64,000 nt of DNA, from contig JAWUZG010000955.1 of NCBI GenBank assembly GCA_036785705.1, positions 109,613 through 173,612 on the forward strand, given 5' to 3'. Position 1 is the first letter of the stretch. Each line of letters starts with the position of its first letter. Source of the DNA: Acanthornis magna (Eukaryota > Chordata > Aves > Passeriformes > Acanthizidae). Both the position numbers and the translations under genes were made by a program. Shown here piece by piece: positions 47,401-59,400 of this stretch. Under the pieces are notes generated by a model that saw only the letters and a program-made list of their open reading frames with translations, searched no databases and had not been told where the DNA came from.

Positions 47401-50400
47401 GAGGGGCCCAGGAGGAGCTGAGCTCTGCACAGACCCCCGAGGGCTGCCAGCGTGGGGGAGGGGTGCAGGTCCTGGTGCAGCAGAGCCAAAATCCGCGCAG
47501 GGGGGCCTGGGGGGAGAGAAAAAACCCCAAAATTTATCCAAAATTCACCCAAAATTTGCACCAAAATTCACCCAAAATCGGCGTGAAAATGCCCCAAAAA
47601 TGCCCCAAAATTCACCCCAAAATGGGGGAGGGGTGCAGGTCCTGGTGCAGCAGAGCCAAAATCCGCGCAGGGGGGCCTGGGGGGGAGAGAAAAAACCCCA
47701 AAATTTATCCAAAATTTCAGCAAAAATCTGCGTGAAAATACACCAAAATTCACCCAAAATCTGCACTGCGATTTGCATCAAAATACCCCAAAATTCACCC
47801 AAAATCCGCGTGAAAATTCACCAAAATTCACCCAAAATCTGCGCTGAAATTCAGCCAAATTCACCCAAAATCTGCAATAAAATACCACAAAATTCACCCA
47901 AAATCTGCACCAAAATTCACCCAAAATTGGCGTGAAAATGCCCCAAAAATGCCCCAAAATTCACCCCAAAATGGGGGAGGGGTGCAGGTCCTGGTGCAGC
48001 AGAGCCAAAATCTGCACAGGGGGGCCTGGGGGGGAGAGAAAAAACCCCAAAATTTATCCAAAATTCACCCAAAATTTGCACTGAAATCGTCCAAAATTCA
48101 CCCAAAATTCACCCAAAATTTGTGCGAAAATACCCCAAAATTCACCCAAAATCTGCGTGGAAATCCCCAAAAATCTGCATGAAAATTCAGCCAAATTCAC
48201 CCAAAATCTGCACGGAAATATGCGTGAAAATTCATCCAAAATTCACCCAAATTCACCCAAAACCTGCATCAAAATTCACCCAAAATCTGTGCGAAAATAT
48301 CCCAAAATCTGCACCGAAATTCACCCAAATTCGCCCAAAACCTGCATCAAAATTCACCCAAAATCTGCAGTAAAATACCCCAAAATTCACCCAAAATCTG
48401 CACCGAAATTCCCAAAAAATTCACCCCAGGGTGGGGGAGGGGTGCAGGTCCTGGTGCAGCAGAGCCAAAATCCGCGCAGGGGGGCCTGGGGGGGAGAGAA
48501 AAAACCCCAAAATTTATCCAAAATTCACCCAAAATTTGCACTGAAATTTGCATCAAAATCCAAAAAAATTCACCCAAAATCTGCGTGAAAATTCACCCAA
48601 ATTCACCCAAAATCTGTGTGAAAATTCACCAAAATCTGCACCAAAATCGCCCAAAATCTGCAGTAAAATACCCCAAAATTCACCCAAAATCCACACTGAA
48701 ATCTGCCCCAAAATTCACCCAAAAATTCACCAAATATCCACTCCAAATCCACTCCAAATCCATCCAAAATCCACCCAAAATTCCCCCCAAAATCAATCCC
48801 AAATTTCCTCCAAATTGACCCAAATTTCCCCAAAATTGTCCCAAATTTCCCCAAAATTCCCCAAAATTTTCCCTAAATTCCCTCCAAAATCCACTCAAAT
48901 CAACCCAAAATCCCAGAAATTCCCCCCAAAATTGACCCAAATCTCCCCAAAATTTCCTGAAATTCCCAAATTTCCCAAATTCTCCAAAATTTTCCCCAAA
49001 TTCCTCCCAAAATCCACCCCAATCAACCCGAAATCAACCAAATTCCCCCAAAATCAACTAAAAATCCATCCAAAATCAACTCAAAATCAATCCAAATTTC
49101 CCCAAAACTCCCACAAATCAATCCCAAATTTCCTGAAAATTCCAAAATTTCCCGAATTCTCCAAAATTTTCCCCAAATTCCCCCCAACATCCACCCAAAT
49201 TTCCCCAAAATCCCCGAAAATCAACTGAAAATCCATCCAAAACTGCCCCAAAATCAACCCAAATCTGCCCAAGTCGATCCCAAATTTCCGGAAATTCTCC
49301 CAAAATCCCAAATTTTCCCAAATTTCCCCAATCTGACCTTTTTTGGGTGCGAGCAGTGCCCCCAGGGCTCGGCAGAGGTGGGGGAGGGGCTCCCTCAGCA
49401 CCCCCAAATCCCCAAAATCAACCCAAAAATCCACCCCAAATCAACCCCAAAAATCCCTCAAAATTCATCCAAATCTCTCCAAATCTTCCCGAATTTCACA
49501 AAATTCTCACAAAATTCCCCAAATCTTCCCAAATTCTCCAAAATTTTCCCCAAATTTCCCCCAAAATCCCCGAGAATCAACTGAAAATCCATCCAAATTC
49601 CTCCCAAAATTGACCCAAATCTCCCCAAATCGATCCCAAATTTCCCGAATTTCTCCCAAAATTCCCAAATTTCCCAAAATTTGGAATGCTGACCTTTTTT
49701 GGGTGCGAGCAGCGCCCCCAGGGCTCGGCAGAGGTGGGGGAGGGGCTCCCTCAGCACCCCCAAATCCCCAAAAAATCCCCAAAAATCCACCCCAAAATCA
49801 ACCCAAAATCAATGGATAATCCATCCAAATCTCTCCAAATCTTCCCAAATTTCCACAAAATTCCACAAAATTCCCCAAATCTTCCCAAATTCTCCAAAAG
49901 TTTCCCCAAATTCCCCCCAAAATCCACCCAAATTTCCCCCAAAATCCCCGAGAATCAACTGAAAATCCATCCAAATTCCTCCCAAAATTGACCCAAATCT
50001 CCCCAAATCGATCCCAAATTTCCCGAATTTCTCCCAAAATTCCCAAATTTCCCAAAATTTGGGATGCTGACCTTTTTTGGGTGCGAGCAGCGCCCCCAGG
50101 GCTCGGCAGAGGTGGGGGAGGGGCTCCCTCAGCACCCCCAAATCCCCAAAATCCCCAAAAATCCACCCCAAAATCAACCCAAAATCAATCCAAATTTCCC
50201 CAAAACTCCCCCAAATCAATCCCAAACTTCCTGAAAATTCCAAAATTTCCCGAATTCTCCAAAATTTTCCCCAAATTCCTCCCAAAATCCACCCAAATTC
50301 ACCCCAAAACCCCCAAAATCCCAGAAATTCCCCCCAAAATTGACCCAAATCTCCCCAAATCGATCCCAAATTTCCCGAATTTCCCCCAAAATTTCCAAAA

Positions 50401-53400
50401 TTCCCCAAAATTTGGAATGCTGACCTTTTTTGGGTGCCAGGAGTGCCCCCAGGGCTCGGCAGAGGTGGGGGAGGGGCTCCCTCAGCACCCCCAAATCCCC
50501 AAAAAATCCCCAAAATCAACCCCAAAATCAACCCCAAAAATCCCCCAAAATCCATCCGAATCTCTCCAAATCTTCCCGAATTCCCCAAAATTCCACAAAA
50601 TTCCCCAAATCTTCCCAAATTCTCCAAAATTTTCACGAAATTCCTCCCAAAATCCCCCCCAAATCAACCCAAAATCAACCAAATTCCCCCAAAATCCACT
50701 GAAAATCCATCCAAAATCAACCCAAAATCAATCCAAATTTCCCCAAAACTCCCCCAAATCATCCCAAAATTTCCGAAAATCCCCAAAATTTGGAATGCTG
50801 ACCTTTTTTGGGTGCGAGCAGTGCCCCCAGGGCTCGGCAGAGGTGGGGGAGGGGCTCCCTCAGCACCCCCAAATCCCCAAAATCCCAAAAATCAACACCA
50901 AAATCAACCCAAAATCCATCCAAATCCATCCAAATCTCTCCAAATCTTCCCGAATTTCACAAAATTCTCACAAAATTCCCCAATTTCCCCAAAATTCCCC
51001 AAATTCTCCAAAAGTTTCCCCAAATTCCCCCCAAAATCCACCCAAAATCAACCCAAAATCCCAGAAATTCCTCCCAAAATCTCCCAGAAATCGCCCCAAA
51101 ATCCCCAAAATTTCCCGAAATTCCCCCCAAATTCCCGAAAATTCCCAAAATTTGGGATGCTGACCTTTTCTGGGTGCGAGCAGCGCCGCCAGGGCTCGGC
51201 AGAGGTGGGGGAGGGGCTCCCTCAGCACCCCCAAATCCCCAAAATCAACGGAAAATCCATCCAAATCTCCCCAAATCGATCCCAAATTTCCCCAAAATTC
51301 CACAAAATTCCCCAAATCTTCCCAAATTCTCCAAAATTTTCACGAAATTCCTCCCAAAATCCCCCCCAAATCAACCCAAAATCAACCAAATTCCCCCAAA
51401 ATCAACTGAAAATCCATCCAAAATCAACCCAAAATCCCCCAAAATTTCCCGAATTTCTCCCAAAATTCCCAAATTTTCCCAAATTTCCCCAATCTGACCT
51501 TTTTTGGGTGCGAGCAGCGCCCCCAGGGCTCGGCAGAGGTGGGGGAGGGGCTCCCTCAGCACCCCCCAAATCCCCAAAATCAACCCAAAATCAACGGAAA
51601 ATCCATCCAAATCTCTCCAAATCTTCCCAAATTTCCCCAAAATTCCCCAAAATTCCCCAAATCTTCCCAAATTCTCCAAAATTTTCACGAAATTCCTCCC
51701 AAAATCCCCCCCAAATCAACCCAAAATCCCAGAAATTCCCCCCAAAATCTCCCAGAAATCGCCCCAAAATCCCCCAAAATTTCCCGAAATTCCCCCCAAA
51801 TTCCCGAAAATCCCCAAAATTTGGGATGCTGACCTTTTTTGGGTGCGAGCAGCGCCCCCAGGGCTCGGCAGAGGTGGGGGAGGGGCTCCCTCAGCACCCC
51901 CAAATCCCCAAAATCAACCCAAAATCAACAGAAAATCAATCCAAATCTCCCCAAATCGATCCCAAATTTCCCGAAATTCCCCCCAAATTCCCGAAAATCC
52001 CCAAAATTTGGAATGCTGACCTTTTTTGGGTGCCAGGAGTGCCCCCAGGGCTCGGCAGAGGTGGGGGAGGGGCTCCCTCAGCACCCCCAAATCCCCAAAA
52101 AATCCCCAAAATCAACCCCAAAATCAACCCCAAAAATCCCCCAAAATCCATCCGAATCTCTCCAAATCTTCCCGAATTCCCCAAAATTCCACAAAATTCC
52201 CCAAATCTTCCCAAATTCTCCAAAATTTTCACGAAATTCCTCCCAAAATCCCCCCCAAATCAACCCAAAATCAACCAAATTCCCCCAAAATCCACTGAAA
52301 ATCCATCCAAAATCAACCCAAAATCAATCCAAATTTCCCCAAAACTCCCCCAAATCATCCCAAAATTTCCGAAAATCCCCAAAATTTGGAATGCTGACCT
52401 TTTTTGGGTGCGAGCAGTGCCCCCAGGGCTCGGCAGAGGTGGGGGAGGGGCTCCCTCAGCACCCCCAAATCCCCAAAATCCCAAAAATCAACACCAAAAT
52501 CAACCCAAAATCCATCCAAATCCATCCAAATCTCTCCAAATCTTCCCGAATTTCACAAAATTCTCACAAAATTCCCCAATTTCCCCAAAATTCCCCAAAT
52601 TCTCCAAAAGTTTCCCCAAATTCCCCCCAAAAATCCCCCAAAATCCATCCGAATCTCTCCAAATCTTCCCGAATTCCCCAAAATTCCACAAAATTCCCCA
52701 AATCTTCCCAAATTCTCCAAAATTTTCACGAAATTCCTCCCAAAATCCCCCCAAATCAACCCAAAATCAACCAAATTCCCCCAAAATCCACTGAAAATCC
52801 ATCCAAAATCAACCCAAAATCAATCCAAATTTCCCCAAAACTCCCCCAAATCATCCCAAAATTTCCGAAAATCCCCAAAATTTGGAATGCTGACCTTTTT
52901 TGGGTGCGAGCAGTGCCCCCAGGGCTCGGCAGAGGTGGGGGAGGGGCTCCCTCAGCACCCCCAAATCCCCAAAATCCCAAAAATCAACACCAAAATCAAC
53001 CCAAAATCCATCCAAATCCATCCAAATCTCTCCAAATCTTCCCGAATTTCACAAAATTCTCACAAAATTCCCCAATTTCCCCAAAATTCCCCAAATTCTC
53101 CAAAAGTTTCCCCAAATTCCCCCCAAAATCCACCCAAAATCAACCCAAAATCCCAGAAATTCCTCCCAAAATCTCCCAGAAATCGCCCCAAAATCCCCCA
53201 AAATTTCCCGAAATTCCCCCCAAATTCCCGAAAATTCCCAAAATTTGGATGCTGACCTTTTCTGGGTGCGAGCAGCGCCGCCAGGGCTCGGCAGAGGTGG
53301 GGGAGGGGCTCCCTCAGCACCCCCAAATCCCCAAAATCAACGGAAAATCCATCCAAATCTCCCCAAATCGATCCCAAATTTCCCCAAAATTCCACAAAAT

Positions 53401-56400
53401 TCCCCAAATCTTCCCAAATTCTCCAAAATTTTCACGAAATTCCTCCCAAAATCCCCCCCAAATCAACCCAAAATCAACCAAATTCCCCCAAAATCAACTG
53501 AAAATCCATCCAAAATCAACCCAAAATCCCCCAAAATTTCCCGAATTTCTCCCAAAATTCCCAAATTTTCCCAAATTTCCCCAATCTGACCTTTTTTGGG
53601 TGCGAGCAGTGCCCCCAGGGCTCGGCAGAGGTGGGGGAGGGGCTCCCTCAGCACCCCCAAATCCCCAAAATCAACCCAAAATCAACGGAAAATCCATCCA
53701 AATCTCTCCAAATCTTCCCAAATTTCCCCAAAATTCCACAAAATTCCCCAAATCTTCCCAAATTCTCCAAAATTTTCACGAAATTCCTCCCAAAATCCCC
53801 CCCAAATCAACCCAAAATCCCAGAAATTCCCCCCAAAATCTCCCAGAAATCGCCCCAAAATCCCCCAAAAATTTCCCGAAATTCCCCCCAAATTCCCGAA
53901 AATCCCCAAAATTTGGGATGCTGACCTTTTTTGGGTGCGAGCAGCGCCCCCAGGGCTCGGCAGAGGTGGGGGAGGGGCTCCCTCAGCACCCCCAAATCCC
54001 CAAAATCAACCCAAAATCAACAGAAAATCAATCCAAATCTCCCCAAATCGATCCCAAATTTTCCCGAAATTCCCCCCAAATTCCGAAAATCCCCAAAATT
54101 TGGAATGCTGACCTTTTTTGGGTGCCAGGAGTGCCCCCAGGGCTCGGCAGAGGTGGGGGAGGGGCTCCCTCAGCACCCCCAAATCCCCAAAAAATCCCCA
54201 AAAATCAACCCCAAAATCAACCCCAAAAAATCCCCCAAAATCCATCCGAATCTCTCCAAATCTTCCCGAATTCCCCAAAATTCCACAAAATTCCCCAAAT
54301 CTTCCCAAATTCTCCAAAATTTTTCACGAAATTCCTCCAAAATCCCCCCCAAATCAACCCAAAATCAACCAAATTCCCCCAAAATCCACTGAAAATCCAT
54401 CCAAAATCAACCCAAAATCAATCCAAATTTCCCCAAAACTCCCCCAAATCATCCCAAAATTTCCGAAAATCCCCAAAATTTGGAATGCTGACCTTTTTTG
54501 GGTGCGAGCAGTGCCCCCAGGGCTCGGCAGAGGTGGGGGAGGGGCTCCCTCAGCACCCCCAAATCCCCAAAATCCCAAAAATCAACACCAAAAATCAACC
54601 CAAAATCCATCCAAATCCATCCAAATCTCTCCAAATCTTCCCGAATTTCACAAAATTCTCACAAAATTCCCCAATTTCCCCAAAATTCCCCAAATTCTCC
54701 AAAAGTTTCCCCAAATTCCCCCCAAAATCCACCCAAAATCAACCCAAAATCCCAGAAATTCCTCCCAAAATCTCCCAGAAATCGCCCCAAAATCCCCCAA
54801 AATTTCCCGAAATTCCCCCAAATTCCCGAAAATTCCCCAAAATTTGGGATGCCTGACCTTTTCTGGGTGCGAGCAGCGCCGCCAGGGCTCGGCAGAGGTG
54901 GGGGAGGGGCTCCCTCAGCACCCCCAAATCCCCAAAATCAACGGAAAATCCATCCAAATCTCCCCAAATCGATCCCAAATTTCCCCCAAAATTCCACAAA
55001 ATTCCCCAAATCTTCCCAAATTCTCCAAAATTTTCACGAAATTCCTCCCAAAATCCCCCCCAAATCAACCCAAAATCAACCAAATTCCCCAAAATCAACT
55101 GAAAATCCATCCAAAATCAACCCAAAATCCCCCAAAATTTCCCGAATTTCTCCCAAAATTCCCAAATTTTCCCAAATTTCCCCAATCTGACCTTTTTTGG
55201 GTGCGAGCAGTGCCCCCAGGGCTCGGCAGAGGTGGGGGAGGGGCTCCCTCAGCACCCCCAAATCCCCAAAATCAACCCAAAATCAACGGAAAATCCATCC
55301 AAATCTCTCCAAATCTTCCCAAATTTCCCCAAAATTCCACAAAATTCCCCAAATCTTCCCAAATTCTCCAAAATTTTCACGAAATTCCTCCCAAAATCCC
55401 CCCCAAATCAACCCAAAATCCCAGAAATTCCCCCAAAATCTCCCAGAAATCGCCCCAAAATCCCCCAAAATTTCCCGAAATTCCCCCCAAATTCCCGAAA
55501 ATCCCCAAAATTTGGGATGCTGACCTTTTCTGGGTGCGAGCAGCGCCGCCAGGGCTCGGCAGAGGTGGGGGAGGGGCTCCCTCAGCACCCCCAAATCCCC
55601 AAAATCAACCCAAAATCAACAGAAAATCAATCCAAATCTCCCCAAATCGATCCCAAATTTCCCGAAATTCCCCCCAAATTCCCGAAAATCCCCAAAATTT
55701 GGAATGCTGACCTTTTTTGGGTGCCAGGAGTGCCCCCAGGGCTCGGCAGAGGTGGGGGAGGGGCTCCCTCAGCACCCCCCAGGACAGAGAGTCGAGCACG
55801 AGGGTCTGGGGGGGGGAGGGGAGGGAGGGGAGCTCCCCCAGAACAGCCCCCAAGGTTTGGGGGTCCCGGCCCAGCCAGCCCAGGGGGTCCCCGAAAATGT
55901 CCCAAAATTCCAGCCTGAAAATCAGAAAAAAATTGGGAATTTTTAGGATTTTTTTGGGATTTTTTTAAAATTTTTTTGGAATTTTTATGGATTTTTTTCA
56001 GATTTTTTATGGATTTTTTAATGGATTTTTTAGTGTTTTTATGGATTTTTTGGGGGATTTTTTAAAAATTCCTGGGAATTTTGAGGATTTTTTAAAAATT
56101 TCTAGAAATTTTGGGGATTTTTTTGGGAATTTCTGGGAATTTTGGGGAGATTTCTGGGAATTTTGAGGATTTTTTTTTGGAATTTCTGGAGATTTTGGGA
56201 GATATTTTTGGGGAATTTGGGGAATTTTGGGGGTTTTGGGGTTTCCGGCCCAGCCAGCCCAGGGGGTCCCTGGAAAATGTCCCAAAATTCCAGCCTGAAA
56301 ATTAAAAAAAAAACTGAGAATTTTTAGGATTTTTTTGGGATTTTTTTTAAATTTTTTTGGAATTTTTATGGATTTTTTTCAGATTTTTTATGGATTTTTT

Positions 56401-59400
56401 CAAGGTTTTTTGGGGTATTTTCGGGGATTTTTGGAAATTTTTTGGGGAATTTCTGGGATTTTGGGGATTTTTTTTTGGAATTCCTATGAATTTCGGAGAT
56501 ATTTGGGGGAATTTGGGGGAGAATTTCTGGGGATTTGAGTGATTTTTGGGGAATTTCTGTGAATTTCAAGGGTTTGGGGGTCCCGGCCCAGCCAGCCCAG
56601 GGGGTCCCCAAAAATGTCCCAAAATTCCAGCCTGAAAATCAGAAAAAAAATTGGGAATTTTTAGGATTTTTCTGGAATTTTTTCAGATTTTTTTAGGGAT
56701 TTTTTATGGATTTTTTGAGATTTTCTATGGATTTTTTAATGGATTTTTTTGGGTTTTCATGGATTTTTTGGGGGATTTTTTAAAAATTCCTGGGAATTTT
56801 GGGGATTTTTTTGGGGAATTTCTAGAAATTTTGGGGATTTTTGGGGAATTTCTGGGAATTTTGGGGAGATTTCTGGGAATTTGGGGGATTTTTTTTTTTT
56901 AATTTCTGGAAATTTTGGAGGATTTTTGGGGAATTTCTGTGAATTTTGGGGGTTTGGGGTTTCCGGCCCAGCCAGCCCAGGGGGTCCCCAAAAATGTCCC
57001 AAAATTCCAGCCTGAAAATTAAAAAAAAAATGGGAATTTTTGGGGATTTTTTGGGGATTTTTTTTGATTTTTAATGGATTTTTTTCAGATTTTTTTGAGG
57101 GTTTTTTGGGTATTTTCAGAGTTTTTTGGGATTTTTGGGGGGAATTTCTGGGAATTTTGGGAGAATTTGGGGAATTTCTGGGAATTTTGTGATTTTTTGG
57201 AATTTTTTGGGGAATTTCTAGAGATTTCGAGGGATTTTTTTAAATTTTTGTGGATTTTGGAGTTTTTTCTGAAATTTCTGAGAATTTTGGGAGGGTTTGG
57301 GGGTCCCGGCCCAGCCAGCCCAGGGGGTCCCCGAAAATGTCCCAAAATTCCAGCCTGAAAATTAAAAAAAAATTGGGAATTTTGGGGATTTTTCTGGAAT
57401 TTTTCAGATTTTTTTAGGGATTTTTTATGGATTTTTTTCGGCTTTTGTATGGATTTTTAATGGATTTTTTAGTGTTTTTATGGATTTTTTTTAAAATTCC
57501 TGGGAATTTTGAGGATTTTTTAAAAATTTCTAGAAATTTTGGGGATTTTTTTTTGGAATTTCTGGGAATTTTGGGGAGATTTCTGGGAATTTTGAGGATT
57601 TTTTTTTGGAATTTCTGGAGATTTTGGGAGATATTTTTGGGGAATTTGGGGAATTTTTGGGAGGTTTGGGGTTTCCGGCCCAGCCAGCCCAGGGGGTCCC
57701 CGAAAATGTCCCAAAATTCCAGCCTGAAAATCAGAAAAAATTGGGAATTTTGGGGATTTTTCTGGAATTTTTTCAGATTTTTTTAGGGATTTTTTATGGA
57801 TTTTTAGGGATTTTTTATGGATTTTTAACAGATTTTTTGGGGTTTTTATGGATTTTTAAAAAATTCCTGGGATTTTGGGGATTTTTTGGGGAATTTCTAG
57901 AAATTTTGGGGATTTTTTTGGGGAATTTCTGGGAATTTTGAGGATTTTTTGGTGATTTTTTTTTTGGAATTTCTGGAAATTTTGGAGGATTTTTGGGGAA
58001 TTTCTGTGAATTTTGGGGTTTTGGGGTTTCCGGCCCAGCCAGCCCAGGGGGTCCCCAAAAATGTCCCAAAATTCCAGCCTGAAAATCAAAAAAAATTGGG
58101 AATTTTTAGGATTTTTTTGGGATTTTTTTTTTAATTTTTTTTGGAATTTTTATGGATTTTTTTTCAGATTTTTTATGGATTTTTTCAAGGTTTTTTGGGG
58201 TATTTTCGGGGATTTTTGGAAATTTTTTTGGGGAATTTCTGGGATTTTGGGGATTTTTTTTTTTGGAATTCCTATGAATTTCGGAGATATTTGGGGGAAT
58301 TTGGGGAGAATTTCTGGGGATTTGAGTGATTTTTGGGGAATTTCTGTGAATTTCAAGGGTTTGGGGGGTCCCGGCCCAGCCAGCCCAGGGGGTCCCCAAA
58401 AATGTCCCAAAATTCCAGCCTGAAAATCAGAAAAAAATTGGGAATTTTTAGGATTTTTCTGGAATTTTTTCAGATTTTTTTAGGGATTTTTTTATGGATT
58501 TTTTGAGATTTTCTATGGATTTTTAATGGATTTTTTTGGGTTTTCATGGATTTTTTTGGGGGATTTTTTTAAAAATTCCTGGGAATTTTGGGGATTTTTT
58601 TGGGGAATTTTCTAGAAATTTTGGGGATTTTTGGGGAATTTCTGGGAATTTTGGGGAGATTTCTGGGAATTTGGGGGATTTTTTTTTTTTAATTTCTGGA
58701 AATTTTGGAGGATTTTTGGGGAATTTCTGTGAATTTTGGGGGTTTGGGGTTTCCGGCCCAGCCAGCCCAGGGGGTCCCCGAAAATGTCCCAAAATTCCAA
58801 CCTGAAAATTAAAAAAAATTGGGAATTTTGGGGATTTTTCTGGAATTTTTTCAGATTTTTTTAGGGATTTTTTTATGGATTTTTTCGGCTTTTGTATGGA
58901 TTTTTAATGGATTTTTTAGGGTTTTTATGGATTTTTTGGGGTTTTTATGGATTTTTTTTAAAATTCCTGGGAATTTTGAGGATTTTTTAAAAATTTCTAG
59001 AAATTTTGGGGATTTTTTTGGGAATTTCTGGGAATTTTGGGGAGATTTCTGGGAATTTTGAGGATTTTTTTTTGGAATTTCTGGAGATTTTGGGAGATAT
59101 TTTTGGGGAATTTGGGGGAATTTTGGGAGGTTTGGGGTTTCCGGCCCAGCCACCCCAGGGGGTCCCCGAAAATGTCCCCAAAATTCCAGCCTGAAAATTA
59201 AAAAAAATTGGGAATTTTGGGGATTTTTTTGGGATTTTTTTTAAATTTTTTTGGAATTTTTATGGATTTTTTTCAGATTTTTTATGGATTTTTTCAAGGT
59301 TTTTTTGGGGTATTTTCGGGGATTTTTGGAAATTTTTTTGGGAATTTCTGGGAATTTTGCAGATTTTTTTTGGGAATTTCTGTGAATTTCAGTGATTTTT

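Noticed and set aside
51839..54856. Plus-strand open frame of about 1,005 codons, and others such as 50434-52794, 21396-23387 and 61924-63849
   Set aside because: These run through tandem repeats in low-complexity words (P, K, N, Q, S or F, G, W, I), antisense to ELP5 or COPS6. C/A- or G/T-rich repeats lack stops in some frames; there is no domain content.
55787..55830. Alternative ELP5 exon boundary at the internal C/T tract plus CAG|ACC
   Set aside because: The tract looks like a 3' splice site, but reading through it keeps frame and matches the spacing between the FGDPLGW and LDSLSW motifs of the family. Kept as a single exon, with the alternative noted.
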